Positions 26,163 to 33,835 of a DNA stretch of 64,000 nt are shown piece after piece. A program made the translations under genes and the position numbers. The DNA comes from Amycolatopsis sp. CA-230715 (GTDB lineage: Bacteria; Actinomycetota; Actinomycetes; Mycobacteriales; Pseudonocardiaceae): contig NZ_CP059997.1 of assembly GCF_018736145.1 (NCBI RefSeq), positions 867,501 to 931,500 on the forward strand, read 5' to 3'. Under the pieces are notes generated by a model, which worked only from the letters and a program-made list of their open reading frames with translations, made no database searches and had not been told where the DNA came from. Numbering within the stretch: position 1 is the stretch's first letter; every line of letters starts with the position of its first letter.

Positions 26163-27331
26163 CGCGGCACCCTCGGCAGCCCCAGCCCCGCGGTCGCGAT
26201 CAGCTCGCGCTGGATCTCGTTGACCCCGCCGCCGAAGGTCAGCACCAGGTTCCGCTTCGCCACGTTGTCGAGCCAATCCATCAACTCCGCCGTCTCCTCG
26301 TCCGCGGGATCGCCGTGCCTGCCGACGACCTCTTCCAACCGCCTGCTCACCTTCGGCAGGCGTTCCGAACCGAACACCTTCGTCGCCGAGGCGTCGGCCA
26401 CGTCGACCGGCGACGACGAGGACGCGGCGGCGACCTGCCAGTTGAGCAGTTCGTTGATCCTGGTGACGGCGGCGGCCTCGGCGAGCACCGCACGGACGTC
26501 CGGCAGCTCCAGCAGCGGGGTTCCGTCCGGAGTGGACCGTGCCGACGCCCACGCGCGCACCCGGTCGGCCGTGCCGCCGATCCGCCCGGCGGGGCCGAGC
26601 ATCACGCGCTCGTGGTTGAGCTGCGTCGTGATCAGGCGCCAGCCCTCGTTTTCCTTGCCCACCAGCATTTCCACCGGAACCCGCACGTCGCTGTAATACG
26701 TCGCGTTGACGTGGTGGGCGCCATCGCAGGTGATGATCGGCGTCCACGAGTACCCGGGATCGCTGGTGTCGACGATCAGGATTGAGATGCCCTTGTGCTT
26801 CGGCGCCGACGGATCCGTGCGCACCGCGAGCCAGATGAAATCGGCGTCGTGCCCGCCCGTGGTGAAGATCTTCTGCCCGTTCACCACGTACTCGTCACCG
26901 TCGCGGACAGCCGTGGTCCGCAGCGAAGCCAGGTCCGTCCCCGCGTCCGGCTCGGTGTAGCCGATGGCGAAGTGCACCTCGCCCGCGAGGATCTTCGGCA
27001 GGAACCGGGCTTTCTGCTCGTCGGTGCCGAACGCCTGCAGCGTCGGGCCGACCGTCTGCAGGGTCACCGACGGCAGTTGCACGTCCGCGCGCGCGGCCTC
27101 GTCGGCGAACAGGTGCTGTTCGATCTCCCCGAAACCCCGGCCGCCGTACTCGCGCGGCCAGCCGACGCCGAGCCAGCCGTCGCGCCCCATCCGGCGCACG
27201 ATCTCGCGGAAGACGCCGCCGTGCCGCTCGGTGCGCATCGCGCTACGCTCCTCCGGCTTCACCAGCGTCGCGAAGTAGTCGCGGAGCTCGGCGCGCAGTT
27301 TCCGTTGCGCCGCGGTCAGTTCGAGCTGCAT
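26159..27331 (-). CDS. chsE2: Steroid acyl-CoA dehydrogenase subunit ChsE2 (FadE29-like)
   Basis: A 390-aa acyl-CoA dehydrogenase. It carries the flavin-binding strand segment HFAIGYTEPDAGTDLASLRTT and C-terminal FGGGVNEIQRELIATAGLGL. It forms an alpha2beta2 enzyme with ChsE1, in which each subunit supplies half of the FAD site. It desaturates the 3-carbon sterol side chain CoA ester. It overlaps chsE1 upstream by 16 bases and chsH2 by four. Confidence 0.88.
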   Translation of the reverse strand: MQLELTAAQRKLRAELRDYFATLVKPEERSAMRTERHGGVFREIVRRMGRDGWLGVGWPREYGGRGFGEIEQHLFADEAARADVQLPSVTLQTVGPTLQAFGTDEQKARFLPKILAGEVHFAIGYTEPDAGTDLASLRTTAVRDGDEYVVNGQKIFTTGGHDADFIWLAVRTDPSAPKHKGISILIVDTSDPGYSWTPIITCDGAHHVNATYYSDVRVPVEMLVGKENEGWRLITTQLNHERVMLGPAGRIGGTADRVRAWASARSTPDGTPLLELPDVRAVLAEAAAVTRINELLNWQVAAASSSSPVDVADASATKVFGSERLPKVSRRLEEVVGRHGDPADEETAELMDWLDNVAKRNLVLTFGGGVNEIQRELIATAGLGLPRVPR

Positions 27332-28413
27332 GAGGCCACTCCAGATTCGGTCGACGCGCTGCCGCCGACGGCGCGCACCAGGTCCTTCGTCAGCGAGTAG
27401 TAGCGGTGCAACGGGTAGGTGACGTCCACGCCGAGGCCGCCGTGCAGGTGGTGGCAGGTGCCGAGCGCGGCGGGCGCCTCGTGCGCGAGCCAGTACGCCG
27501 CGACGTCGAGATCGCCGTCCGCGTCCAAACCGGACCCGAGCCGCCACGCCGCGGACCGCGCCGCGAGGTCCAAGGTGCGCGAAGCGATGTAGACGTCGGC
27601 GACCTGCTGCGCGACCGCCTGGAACGTCGCGAGTGGACGTCCGAACTGGTGCCGGGAGCCGACGTGCGCGCTGGTGAGGTCGAGCGCACCCGCCAGCACA
27701 CCGTCCGCGAGGGACACGGCTCCGGCGAGCGCGAACCGCCGTACGGTTGCGAGCGCCTCGCCGGGCGCGTGATCGTCTAGTGCGTCCTCATCGGACACTG
27801 CGACACCGTCGAGGTGGATCGAACTCTCCGGCAGCCCGCTTGACGACGGCGTCGATGCCAACGCCATCCCTTCGGCTGCGGGGTCCACGAGGAACACCGC
27901 GGTCCCGGTCGGCGTCGAGGCAGGCACGAGGATCCGTTCGGCGGCCGCGGCGAACGGCACCCCGATCTTCGTTCCGGTGAGCCGCCAGCGACCGCCGTCG
28001 GTTTCGGCGCGGGTGCGGGGTTTCGCGGTCAGCGGGGCCGACGGCTCGTGCAGCGCGGCGGTGAGCAGCGTCTCCCCCGCCGCGACACCGGGCAGGAACG
28101 CGGCCCGCTGCCGCGGCGAGCCCAGCGCGTCGACGGGCAGCACGCCGTAGGCGAGCGCGGCCAGTGCGGGCACCGGCGCGGCGGCGCGGCCGATTTCGGC
28201 CAGCAGCACCGAGATCTCGGTCACGCCGAGCCCGTCACCACCCAGATCCGCTGGCAGGGCAAGGGAAAACAGCCCGGCGTCGGCCAGTGCGCGCCAGGTT
28301 CGGGTGTCGTACCCGGCGTCGTGCCACGTACGCTCGTGATCGAGTTCTTTGCGCAGGATCCCGGTCGCGAGATCGGCGATCTCGCGCTGGGTCTCGTCGA
28401 GGGTGAAGTCCAT
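27316..28413 (-). CDS. chsE1: Steroid acyl-CoA dehydrogenase subunit ChsE1 (FadE28-like)
   Basis: A 365-aa partner of ChsE2 and the first gene of the operon. It has the N-terminal ACAD helices (MDFTLDETQREIADLA), HQFGRPLATFQAVAQQVAD and CHHLHGGLGVDVTYPLHRYY near the C-terminus. The flavin-contact stretch of the middle domain is degenerate, as expected for the half-site subunit. The order chsE1-chsE2-chsH2-chsH1-ltp2 equals Mycobacterium tuberculosis Rv3544c-Rv3540c, but no cyp125 precedes it. A perfect KstR box lies 35 bases upstream of the ATG. Confidence 0.88.
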   Translation of the reverse strand: MDFTLDETQREIADLATGILRKELDHERTWHDAGYDTRTWRALADAGLFSLALPADLGGDGLGVTEISVLLAEIGRAAAPVPALAALAYGVLPVDALGSPRQRAAFLPGVAAGETLLTAALHEPSAPLTAKPRTRAETDGGRWRLTGTKIGVPFAAAAERILVPASTPTGTAVFLVDPAAEGMALASTPSSSGLPESSIHLDGVAVSDEDALDDHAPGEALATVRRFALAGAVSLADGVLAGALDLTSAHVGSRHQFGRPLATFQAVAQQVADVYIASRTLDLAARSAAWRLGSGLDADGDLDVAAYWLAHEAPAALGTCHHLHGGLGVDVTYPLHRYYSLTKDLVRAVGGSASTESGVASCSSN

Positions 28414-28447
28414 CTTCGCTCCTCACGGCCGCCGACGCGACAAATAC

Positions 28448-28461
28448 TGAAACGTGTTCTA
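28448..28461. promoter_or_regulatory. KstR operator between chsE1 and the divergent hydrolase
   Basis: TGAAACGTGTTCTA matches the 14-bp KstR consensus TnnAACnnGTTnnA at every fixed position. It lies between divergent genes, so one KstR dimer could control both. The kstR gene is 10 kb away in this window. Confidence 0.85.
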
Positions 28462-28525
28462 GTATTGAACAGTCTTACTCGATGATGGCGGCTCGCGGCA
28501 ACCCCGGGACGACGTAAGGAGAACG

Positions 28526-29401
28526 GTGTCGCTCGACCTCAACGCGGCGGGCTGGCGTGCCACGCGCCGCGTCGTCACCGTGCCGCCGACAGCGGGCCTT
28601 CCCGACCCGGAACCACTGGCGCTGCCCGGCCGCGGGCGGACGGCCGTGGTCGACGTGGGCCCGCGCGACGCACCCGCGGTGATCCTGCTGCACTCGGTGG
28701 CCTGCACCGGCATGCTCACCTGGTACCCGGTGGTGGCCAAGCTGGCCGAGCGGCACCGCGTGGTGGTCTTCGACCAGCGCTGGCACGGGCAGGGCATCCG
28801 CTCGCAGGAGTTCCGGCTCGACGACTGCACCGGCGACGTCATCGCGGTCGCCGACGCGCTCGGCATCGGCGAGTTCTTCGTCGCCGGGTACTCGATGGGC
28901 GGGATGGTGTCGCAGAACGTCGCGCACGAACACCCCGAGCGGGTGCGCGGCATGGTGCTGTGCTCGACCGGCGCGAACTTCCGGCGGGGCATCCGCCAGC
29001 GGGTGGCGCTGGACCTGTTCGGCCGCACCATGCACCTCCTGCGCGACCGCGCGCGCATCGGCTCGGTCGGCCCCGCCACCCCGCACGCACGGCTGGAAGA
29101 CCACCGCTGGGCGCTCGCCGAGTTCCGCTCCACCAGCCCGTGGGCGATCGCGTCCGCGCTGGAGGAGATCGGCCGCTTCGACTCGACGGGCTGGCTGCAC
29201 GAACTGCGCCTGCCGACCTCGACGGTGATCACCAGCAGGGACCAGTTCATCGCGCCGTCGCACCAGCGGTGGATCGCGGACCGGATCGCGGGGACGGCAA
29301 GCTACGAGATCCCGGCGGGCCACGCCGCTTGCGTGCTGAGCGCGGACCTGTTCGTGCCCGCCTTCTTGGCGGCCATCGGCTCGGTGATGGGCCGGATCTA
29401 G
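28526..29401 (+). CDS. Alpha/beta-fold hydrolase, likely in the KstR regulon
   Basis: A 291-aa serine hydrolase. The oxyanion region is ILLHSVACTG, the nucleophile elbow GYSMGG (Ser123), the acid probably Asp in ITSRDQFIAP (about 237) and the base His in IPAGHAACVL. It resembles C-C hydrolases and lactonases of the HsaD/PcaD type, but the substrate is not identifiable. GTG 28526 has AAGGAGA upstream. It shares the KstR box with the igr operon, which suggests a role in sterol or sterol-CoA turnover. Confidence 0.8.
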   Translation: MSLDLNAAGWRATRRVVTVPPTAGLPDPEPLALPGRGRTAVVDVGPRDAPAVILLHSVACTGMLTWYPVVAKLAERHRVVVFDQRWHGQGIRSQEFRLDDCTGDVIAVADALGIGEFFVAGYSMGGMVSQNVAHEHPERVRGMVLCSTGANFRRGIRQRVALDLFGRTMHLLRDRARIGSVGPATPHARLEDHRWALAEFRSTSPWAIASALEEIGRFDSTGWLHELRLPTSTVITSRDQFIAPSHQRWIADRIAGTASYEIPAGHAACVLSADLFVPAFLAAIGSVMGRI

Positions 29402-29762
29402 CGCGGCTGGCATGCCCCGAAGGTGGCTTTTGGACATCTCTGTCCCCGAAAGTCGCAGTGATGTCAGGTGCGGGTCGCGGTGTTCGCGCGAGAGGAGCGG
29501 GGCCGCTGCGTGGTCCCCGAAGGCCACCTTCGGGGACTCCAGCGCCCCTTTCTCGGCCCTCGCAGACGTGCGGCCGGAGCCGCGCATGCCCCGAGGGTGA
29601 CCTTCGGGGCGCTCAACGCCGCGATCGCACCCCTCGTGCGTTCGACGGCCGCGGGACCCCTCATACCCCGAAGGTGGCTTTCGGGGCGCTGAGTTCCCCG
29701 AAAGCCACCTTCAGGGCATCACTGTTAGGAACTTCCTTCGGGGCACGGAGCGCCGCGTCGAC
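29402..29762. repeat. Palindrome cluster and composite repeat between convergent genes
   Basis: Palindrome copies at 29513-29537, 29588-29610, 29666-29687 and 29694-29717 are well kept. A decayed copy lies near 29414 and a half copy near 29733. Positions 29513-29655 form the composite module also present at 23321 and 41894. A further shared piece, CAGTGATGTCAGGTGCGG (29456-29473), resembles 23281-23298. No gene is seen. Confidence 0.85.
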
Positions 29763-31169
29763 CTAGAGTCCCGGCGCGGCCGCTTTCAGCTCCTTCAATG
29801 CCGCGCCGATCCCCTCCGCCAGCGGCCACAGGTCCGGCACCAGTTCGCGCGCGCCGAGCAGGCCGAAGTCGATCTTGCCTGCATTCGACAGCACGGTGAT
29901 GTTCAGGCCCGCGCCGTGGAAGACCGGGCCGAGCGGGTAGAGCCCGGTGACGCGCGCGCCGAGCAGGTAGAGCGGCATCGGCGGACCGGGCACGTTGGAC
30001 ACCACCAGGTTGTGTGCCGGCGGGTGCCGTTCCGCCAACCGCAACGCCGAGTAGGCGCGGATCGCGAGGCCGAACACGGCAGGTCCGGCGAACTGGGCCC
30101 AGTCCTGGAGCATGTCCGCGTCGATGCTGTGGTGGTGGTCCTTCGACAGCCGGTTGTTCTCCGCGAGCGCGAACACCCTCGCCGCGGGGTCGGCGAGATG
30201 GGTCGGCAGCGAGGCGAAGAACGCCGAGACCTTGTTGCTGCCGTGCTCGCGCTCGCTTCGCCCGTGCACCGACACCGGCACGGTGGCGACCAGCGGATCG
30301 GCGGGCAGGTCGTCGCGGTCGTCGAGGAAACGGCGCAGCGCGCCCGAAACGATCGCGAGCACGACATCGTTCACGGTGACCCCGAACGCGTTCTTGAGGT
30401 CCTTGACCTCGGCGAGGTCGAGCTGCGCGTAGGCCACGCTGCGGTGCCCGGTGATGGTGCCGTTGAGCAGGGTCCTCGGCGCGGTGAACGGCACCGGCAT
30501 CCCCTTGCCCCGCAACGCCCTGCCGATCCAGCGCGGCGCCATCGCGGCCAGTTCCGGCAGCAGCTTCACCGCCTGCGCGGGCCGTTTCGCCAGCGAGGCG
30601 GCGCTGGTGCGCAGGAGGGCGAACCGGTCCGGTTCCGCGGGGTTGCGGCGCGCGTCCTCGCCGGGATCCGGCGGCGGCGCGTCCGGGGACACCCCGGCGA
30701 GGTAGGCGATCAGGTTCGCGCCGCCGACCCCGTCGACGCTCGCGTGGTGCATCTTGATGAAGATCGCGACCGTGGCTTCGTCCTCGGTCCTGATGTCTTC
30801 GATGACGTACATCTCCCACAGCGGGCGGCTCCGGTCGAGCGGCTGGCCAGCCAGGTGCGCGCACAGCGCCGCCAGCTCGTGCCGGTCGCCGGGGGCGGGC
30901 ACGGCGATGCGGTGCAAGTGGTGGTCGAGGTCGAACTCGGTGTCCTCGACCCACACCGGGTGGGTGAGGTTCCACGGCGAGTTGTGCAGCTTCCGCCGGA
31001 ACGCCGGGATCAGCGCGACGCGCTCGCGGAGCCGTTCTTCGAACGCGCGGAAGCTGTAGCCGCCGGGGACCGACGAGCCGTCGAGCGTCGCCAGCCCGCA
31101 GACGTGCAGCACCTGCGCGGAGGTCTCCAGGTACAGGAAACTGGCGTCAAGGCCGCTCAGGCGTTGCAT
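29763..31169 (-). CDS. Wax ester synthase / diacylglycerol O-acyltransferase (WS/DGAT)
   Basis: A 468-aa bifunctional acyltransferase that makes triacylglycerol or wax esters from acyl-CoA. The catalytic motif HHASVDG is at 141-147 (HHxxxDG). Other family blocks are PLWEMYVIEDI, GSNKVSAFFASLPT and VVSNVPGPPMPLYLLGARV. Length is typical. The ATG at 31169 begins with the conserved MQRLSGLDASFLYLET. There is no strong ribosome-binding site. It lies among sterol genes and may store the carbon they release. Confidence 0.9.
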   Translation of the reverse strand: MQRLSGLDASFLYLETSAQVLHVCGLATLDGSSVPGGYSFRAFEERLRERVALIPAFRRKLHNSPWNLTHPVWVEDTEFDLDHHLHRIAVPAPGDRHELAALCAHLAGQPLDRSRPLWEMYVIEDIRTEDEATVAIFIKMHHASVDGVGGANLIAYLAGVSPDAPPPDPGEDARRNPAEPDRFALLRTSAASLAKRPAQAVKLLPELAAMAPRWIGRALRGKGMPVPFTAPRTLLNGTITGHRSVAYAQLDLAEVKDLKNAFGVTVNDVVLAIVSGALRRFLDDRDDLPADPLVATVPVSVHGRSEREHGSNKVSAFFASLPTHLADPAARVFALAENNRLSKDHHHSIDADMLQDWAQFAGPAVFGLAIRAYSALRLAERHPPAHNLVVSNVPGPPMPLYLLGARVTGLYPLGPVFHGAGLNITVLSNAGKIDFGLLGARELVPDLWPLAEGIGAALKELKAAAPGL

Positions 31170-31280
31170 GGCGATCAGCCTAAGCGAGCCAACCGGCCCC
31201 TTCCACCGACGCGGGCGCGTTGTCCTATATGTGTGGCCTCCCGCGCAAATCGGGACTCGGCTTCGGGCGGCACGACAACC

Positions 31281-31286
31281 TACTAT
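31281..31286 (+). promoter_or_regulatory. -10 box for a leaderless esterase transcript
   Basis: TACTAT ends six bases before ATG 31293, and no Shine-Dalgarno is present. This spacing puts the start of transcription at or next to the A of the start codon, as in actinobacterial leaderless mRNAs. Confidence 0.5.
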
Positions 31287-31292
31287 CGAGTA

Positions 31293-32528
31293 ATGACGTC
31301 CGGTTTCCTCACTCGCAGGGTCCTCCAGCTCGGTCTCACCGCCAACGCGATCCGGCCGGTGCGCGGCGCACGGGCCGCCGTGCCCGCGTTCGCGGCGGGC
31401 TGGCTCACCGCCGAGCTGGCGCCGCAGCTGATCGGGTTGACCGCGCTCGACACCGCGGTGCACCTCGCCAGGCACGGCGCCCGCACCCGGGGCGACAAGC
31501 TCGGCGTCGCGCTCGGCGCGCTGTCGGCCGCCGGGCTGGCCACGCTCGTGACCACGTCCCAGCAAGCCCGCGACGAGGTCGAGAACGCGCTGCGGGAAGC
31601 GCTCGGCGAGAACTACGCGGACGAGCTCGGCGCTCCGCTGACCGCGGCCGATCTCGCCACCCCGTGGCCCCAGCTGGTGTGGCCGTTCCGCATGCGCAAC
31701 CCGGCCGTCCGCCGGGAACGGGACATCGCCTACGCCCCCGGCGGCAAGCGCTTTCTCCTCGACGTCTACCGCCCGCGCGAAGCGGGTGAAGGGCGGCCGG
31801 TGCTGCTGCAGATCCACGGCGGCGCGTGGACGATCGGCAACAAGGACCAGCAGGGCATCCCGCTGATGCTGCGCATGGCCGAGCGCGGCTGGGTGTGCGT
31901 GGCGATCAACTACCCGCTCTCCCCCGCCGCCCAGTGGCCGGACCACGTGATCGGAGCGAAGCGGGCCGTCGCGTGGATCAGGGAGAACATCGAGGCCTAC
32001 GGCGGCGACCCGTCGTTCGTCGCGGTCACCGGGGGCTCGGCGGGCGGGCACCTTTCCGCGCTGCTGGCGCTCACCCCGGACGATCCGCGCCTGCAACCCG
32101 GTTTCACCGGCGCCGACACCTCGATCCAGGCCTGCGCGCCCCATTACGGCGTCTACGACTTCGCGGCGACGAGCGGGTCACGGGCGAGCGCGGCGAGGAT
32201 GAAGACACTGCTCGCCAAGCGCATCGTCGGCAAGGACCCGGTCGAGTTCCTGGACGACTACGTCACGACCTCACCGCTGGACCGCGTCACCGACAAGGCG
32301 CCGCCGTTCTTCGTGGTGCACGGCGAGCACGACTCGCTGGTCCCCGTGCGGGAGGCGCGCGGATTCGTCGAGCGGCTCCGCTCGGTTTCAGAGAACCCCG
32401 TGGCGTACGCGGAGATTTCCGGCGCGCAGCACGCGTTCGACGTTTTCCCGTCGATCCGCAGCGCGCACGTGGTGCGTGGGGTTCAGCGCTTCCTGGAATG
32501 GACGCACCTCCGTCATGTCAAGGGGTGA
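31293..32528 (+). CDS. HSL-type esterase/lipase of the alpha/beta hydrolase fold
   Basis: A 411-aa enzyme related to mycobacterial LipQ/LipN-type esterases. The hydrophobic N-terminal region (about 28-90) may anchor it at the membrane. The oxyanion motif HGGAW is at 175-179, the nucleophile elbow GGSAGG at 247-252 (Ser249), then Asp in HGEHDSLVP and His in SGAQHAFD. It should hydrolyse short acyl esters or lipids. It is divergent from WS/DGAT. Confidence 0.85.
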   Translation: MTSGFLTRRVLQLGLTANAIRPVRGARAAVPAFAAGWLTAELAPQLIGLTALDTAVHLARHGARTRGDKLGVALGALSAAGLATLVTTSQQARDEVENALREALGENYADELGAPLTAADLATPWPQLVWPFRMRNPAVRRERDIAYAPGGKRFLLDVYRPREAGEGRPVLLQIHGGAWTIGNKDQQGIPLMLRMAERGWVCVAINYPLSPAAQWPDHVIGAKRAVAWIRENIEAYGGDPSFVAVTGGSAGGHLSALLALTPDDPRLQPGFTGADTSIQACAPHYGVYDFAATSGSRASAARMKTLLAKRIVGKDPVEFLDDYVTTSPLDRVTDKAPPFFVVHGEHDSLVPVREARGFVERLRSVSENPVAYAEISGAQHAFDVFPSIRSAHVVRGVQRFLEWTHLRHVKG

Positions 32529-32841
32529 AAATTCCTGGAATCTCAACGAATCACCACTTGTGGCGGCACCGGGGAAACACCAGACTCAGTGGCGCGAACC
32601 ACCGGAGTGAATCCCCGAGCCGGGCGGTGACGATCTCTCCCCCTCGTCGATCGTCGCCGCCTTCCCCGGCTCCGGCTGTGTTTCCCCCGCCACAGCCGGA
32701 GCCGCCCCTAACCCGAAACGCGTCGCGGAGTTTCCCGCGCACGCGCAGCGCCGCGCACGGTTACCGTGCGCGGCGCTGCGGGCTGCTGCGGAAGGGGACG
32801 GGCCCGGCCGGCTGGGTCGGAGCGCCGGCCGGGCCTCCCGG
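32529..32841. terminator. Three strong hairpins between convergent genes
   Basis: The gap holds three perfect stems: 32668-32680 with 32691-32703 (13 bp, 10-nt loop), 32745-32760 with 32764-32779 (16 bp, TTA loop), and 32801-32812 with 32824-32835 (12 bp, 11-nt loop). None has a T-tract. They lie between the esterase (plus) and the secreted protein (minus) and most likely act as a bidirectional terminator. No gene is seen. Confidence 0.7.
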
Positions 32842-33336
32842 TCACCTGCCATAGACCTCCGACAGGAAGATGCTGACCGGGGCCGCCGTCTCGGCGCCGA
32901 CCTTCTCCACTGTGGTCAGGTGCTCGGCGATCGCCTTGCGCGCTTCGGCCTTCGACACGCCGCTCCGCTGGGTCGCCTCCAGAAGATCCGCCAGCCTGGA
33001 CGCCCCGTGCCGAACGATTTCGGCGACGGACCTCAAGATGGTTTCGACATTCCCGCCGATGTCCGGGATGGATTTCGCGACGCGGCCGATCGTCTCCAGC
33101 ACGCCTGCCGCGATCGGACCGCCGACACGCAACGCCCTGATCAGGGCGGGCCGGAGCTGGTCGAGGAGGTCGTCCGGCCCCGGGTCGGCCAGCGCAGCGA
33201 TCGCGACGGCGCGCCCGGCCGCACTCTGCTCGAATGCGGGTTCGGCAACGGCGGCCGCCGCCGGGCCAAAGCTCATGACGAGCGCGCCCGAGGCAGCCAA
33301 CACCGCCACCGGCTTGCTGATCTTCGACACCTTCAC
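32842..33336 (-). CDS. Secreted hypothetical protein
   Basis: A 164-aa exported protein. The signal peptide has a basic start (KVSKISKP), a hydrophobic core VAVLAASGALVMSFG and a probable cleavage after AAAAVAEPA. The mature part is mainly helical (LLDQLRPALIRALRVGG, VETILRSVAEIVRHGASRLA), with no cysteine and no known domain. GTG 33336 was chosen because GAAAGGA lies upstream. It is divergent from a STAND regulator across a 499-bp gap, so it may be a target of that regulator. Confidence 0.65.
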   Translation of the reverse strand: MKVSKISKPVAVLAASGALVMSFGPAAAAVAEPAFEQSAAGRAVAIAALADPGPDDLLDQLRPALIRALRVGGPIAAGVLETIGRVAKSIPDIGGNVETILRSVAEIVRHGASRLADLLEATQRSGVSKAEARKAIAEHLTTVEKVGAETAAPVSIFLSEVYGR

Positions 33337-33835
33337 AGTTTTTCCTTTCGACAGTCCAGATACACCGAAGCCGAGGAACCGGATCATCGAAAATCGAGGA
33401 ATTCCTGCCGGTTCCGCTGCGCTGTGCGCGGTCCAGACTTTCGCAGTACGCGGCGTCACGCGACAAGTGTTGCCTCGTTGAGAAAACGGGAAACACGATC
33501 GAACGAGAATCGCGTCCTCATTCCCACAATTCCCACGATCCGAAATAACGCCAGGTCCGTGCGCCATGTCACACACCGACCCGACGCCAGGGACGACACC
33601 CCGGAATTCATTCACTTCTCCAAGGAATCGTGACCTGGCTCACCAACGGAAACCCGCTCCGGCACCGTTTTCACCGATTCTCACCCTTGCCGCCCGTTGA
33701 TCGGCCGACTACCATCCCGGATCACCGTTCGGCGCCGTCACTTCCGTTGATCCGGCACCACTTCCTTCGGCAGGCAGTTTTCCTCTCGACCGATTTGTTC
33801 CGCCCCGGCGCGATCACCGGAACAGGGTGGTACCC
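33337..33835. other. 499-bp divergent intergenic region, relatively AT-rich
   Basis: No coding frame is credible here. The base composition is clearly less GC-rich than in the flanking genes, fitting a regulatory region for the secreted protein and the STAND regulator. Short direct repeats occur (CCCGTTGATC at 33697-33706 and CCGTTGATCC near 33747; ATTCCCA twice near 33521-33535), but no motif is strong enough to call. Confidence 0.5.
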
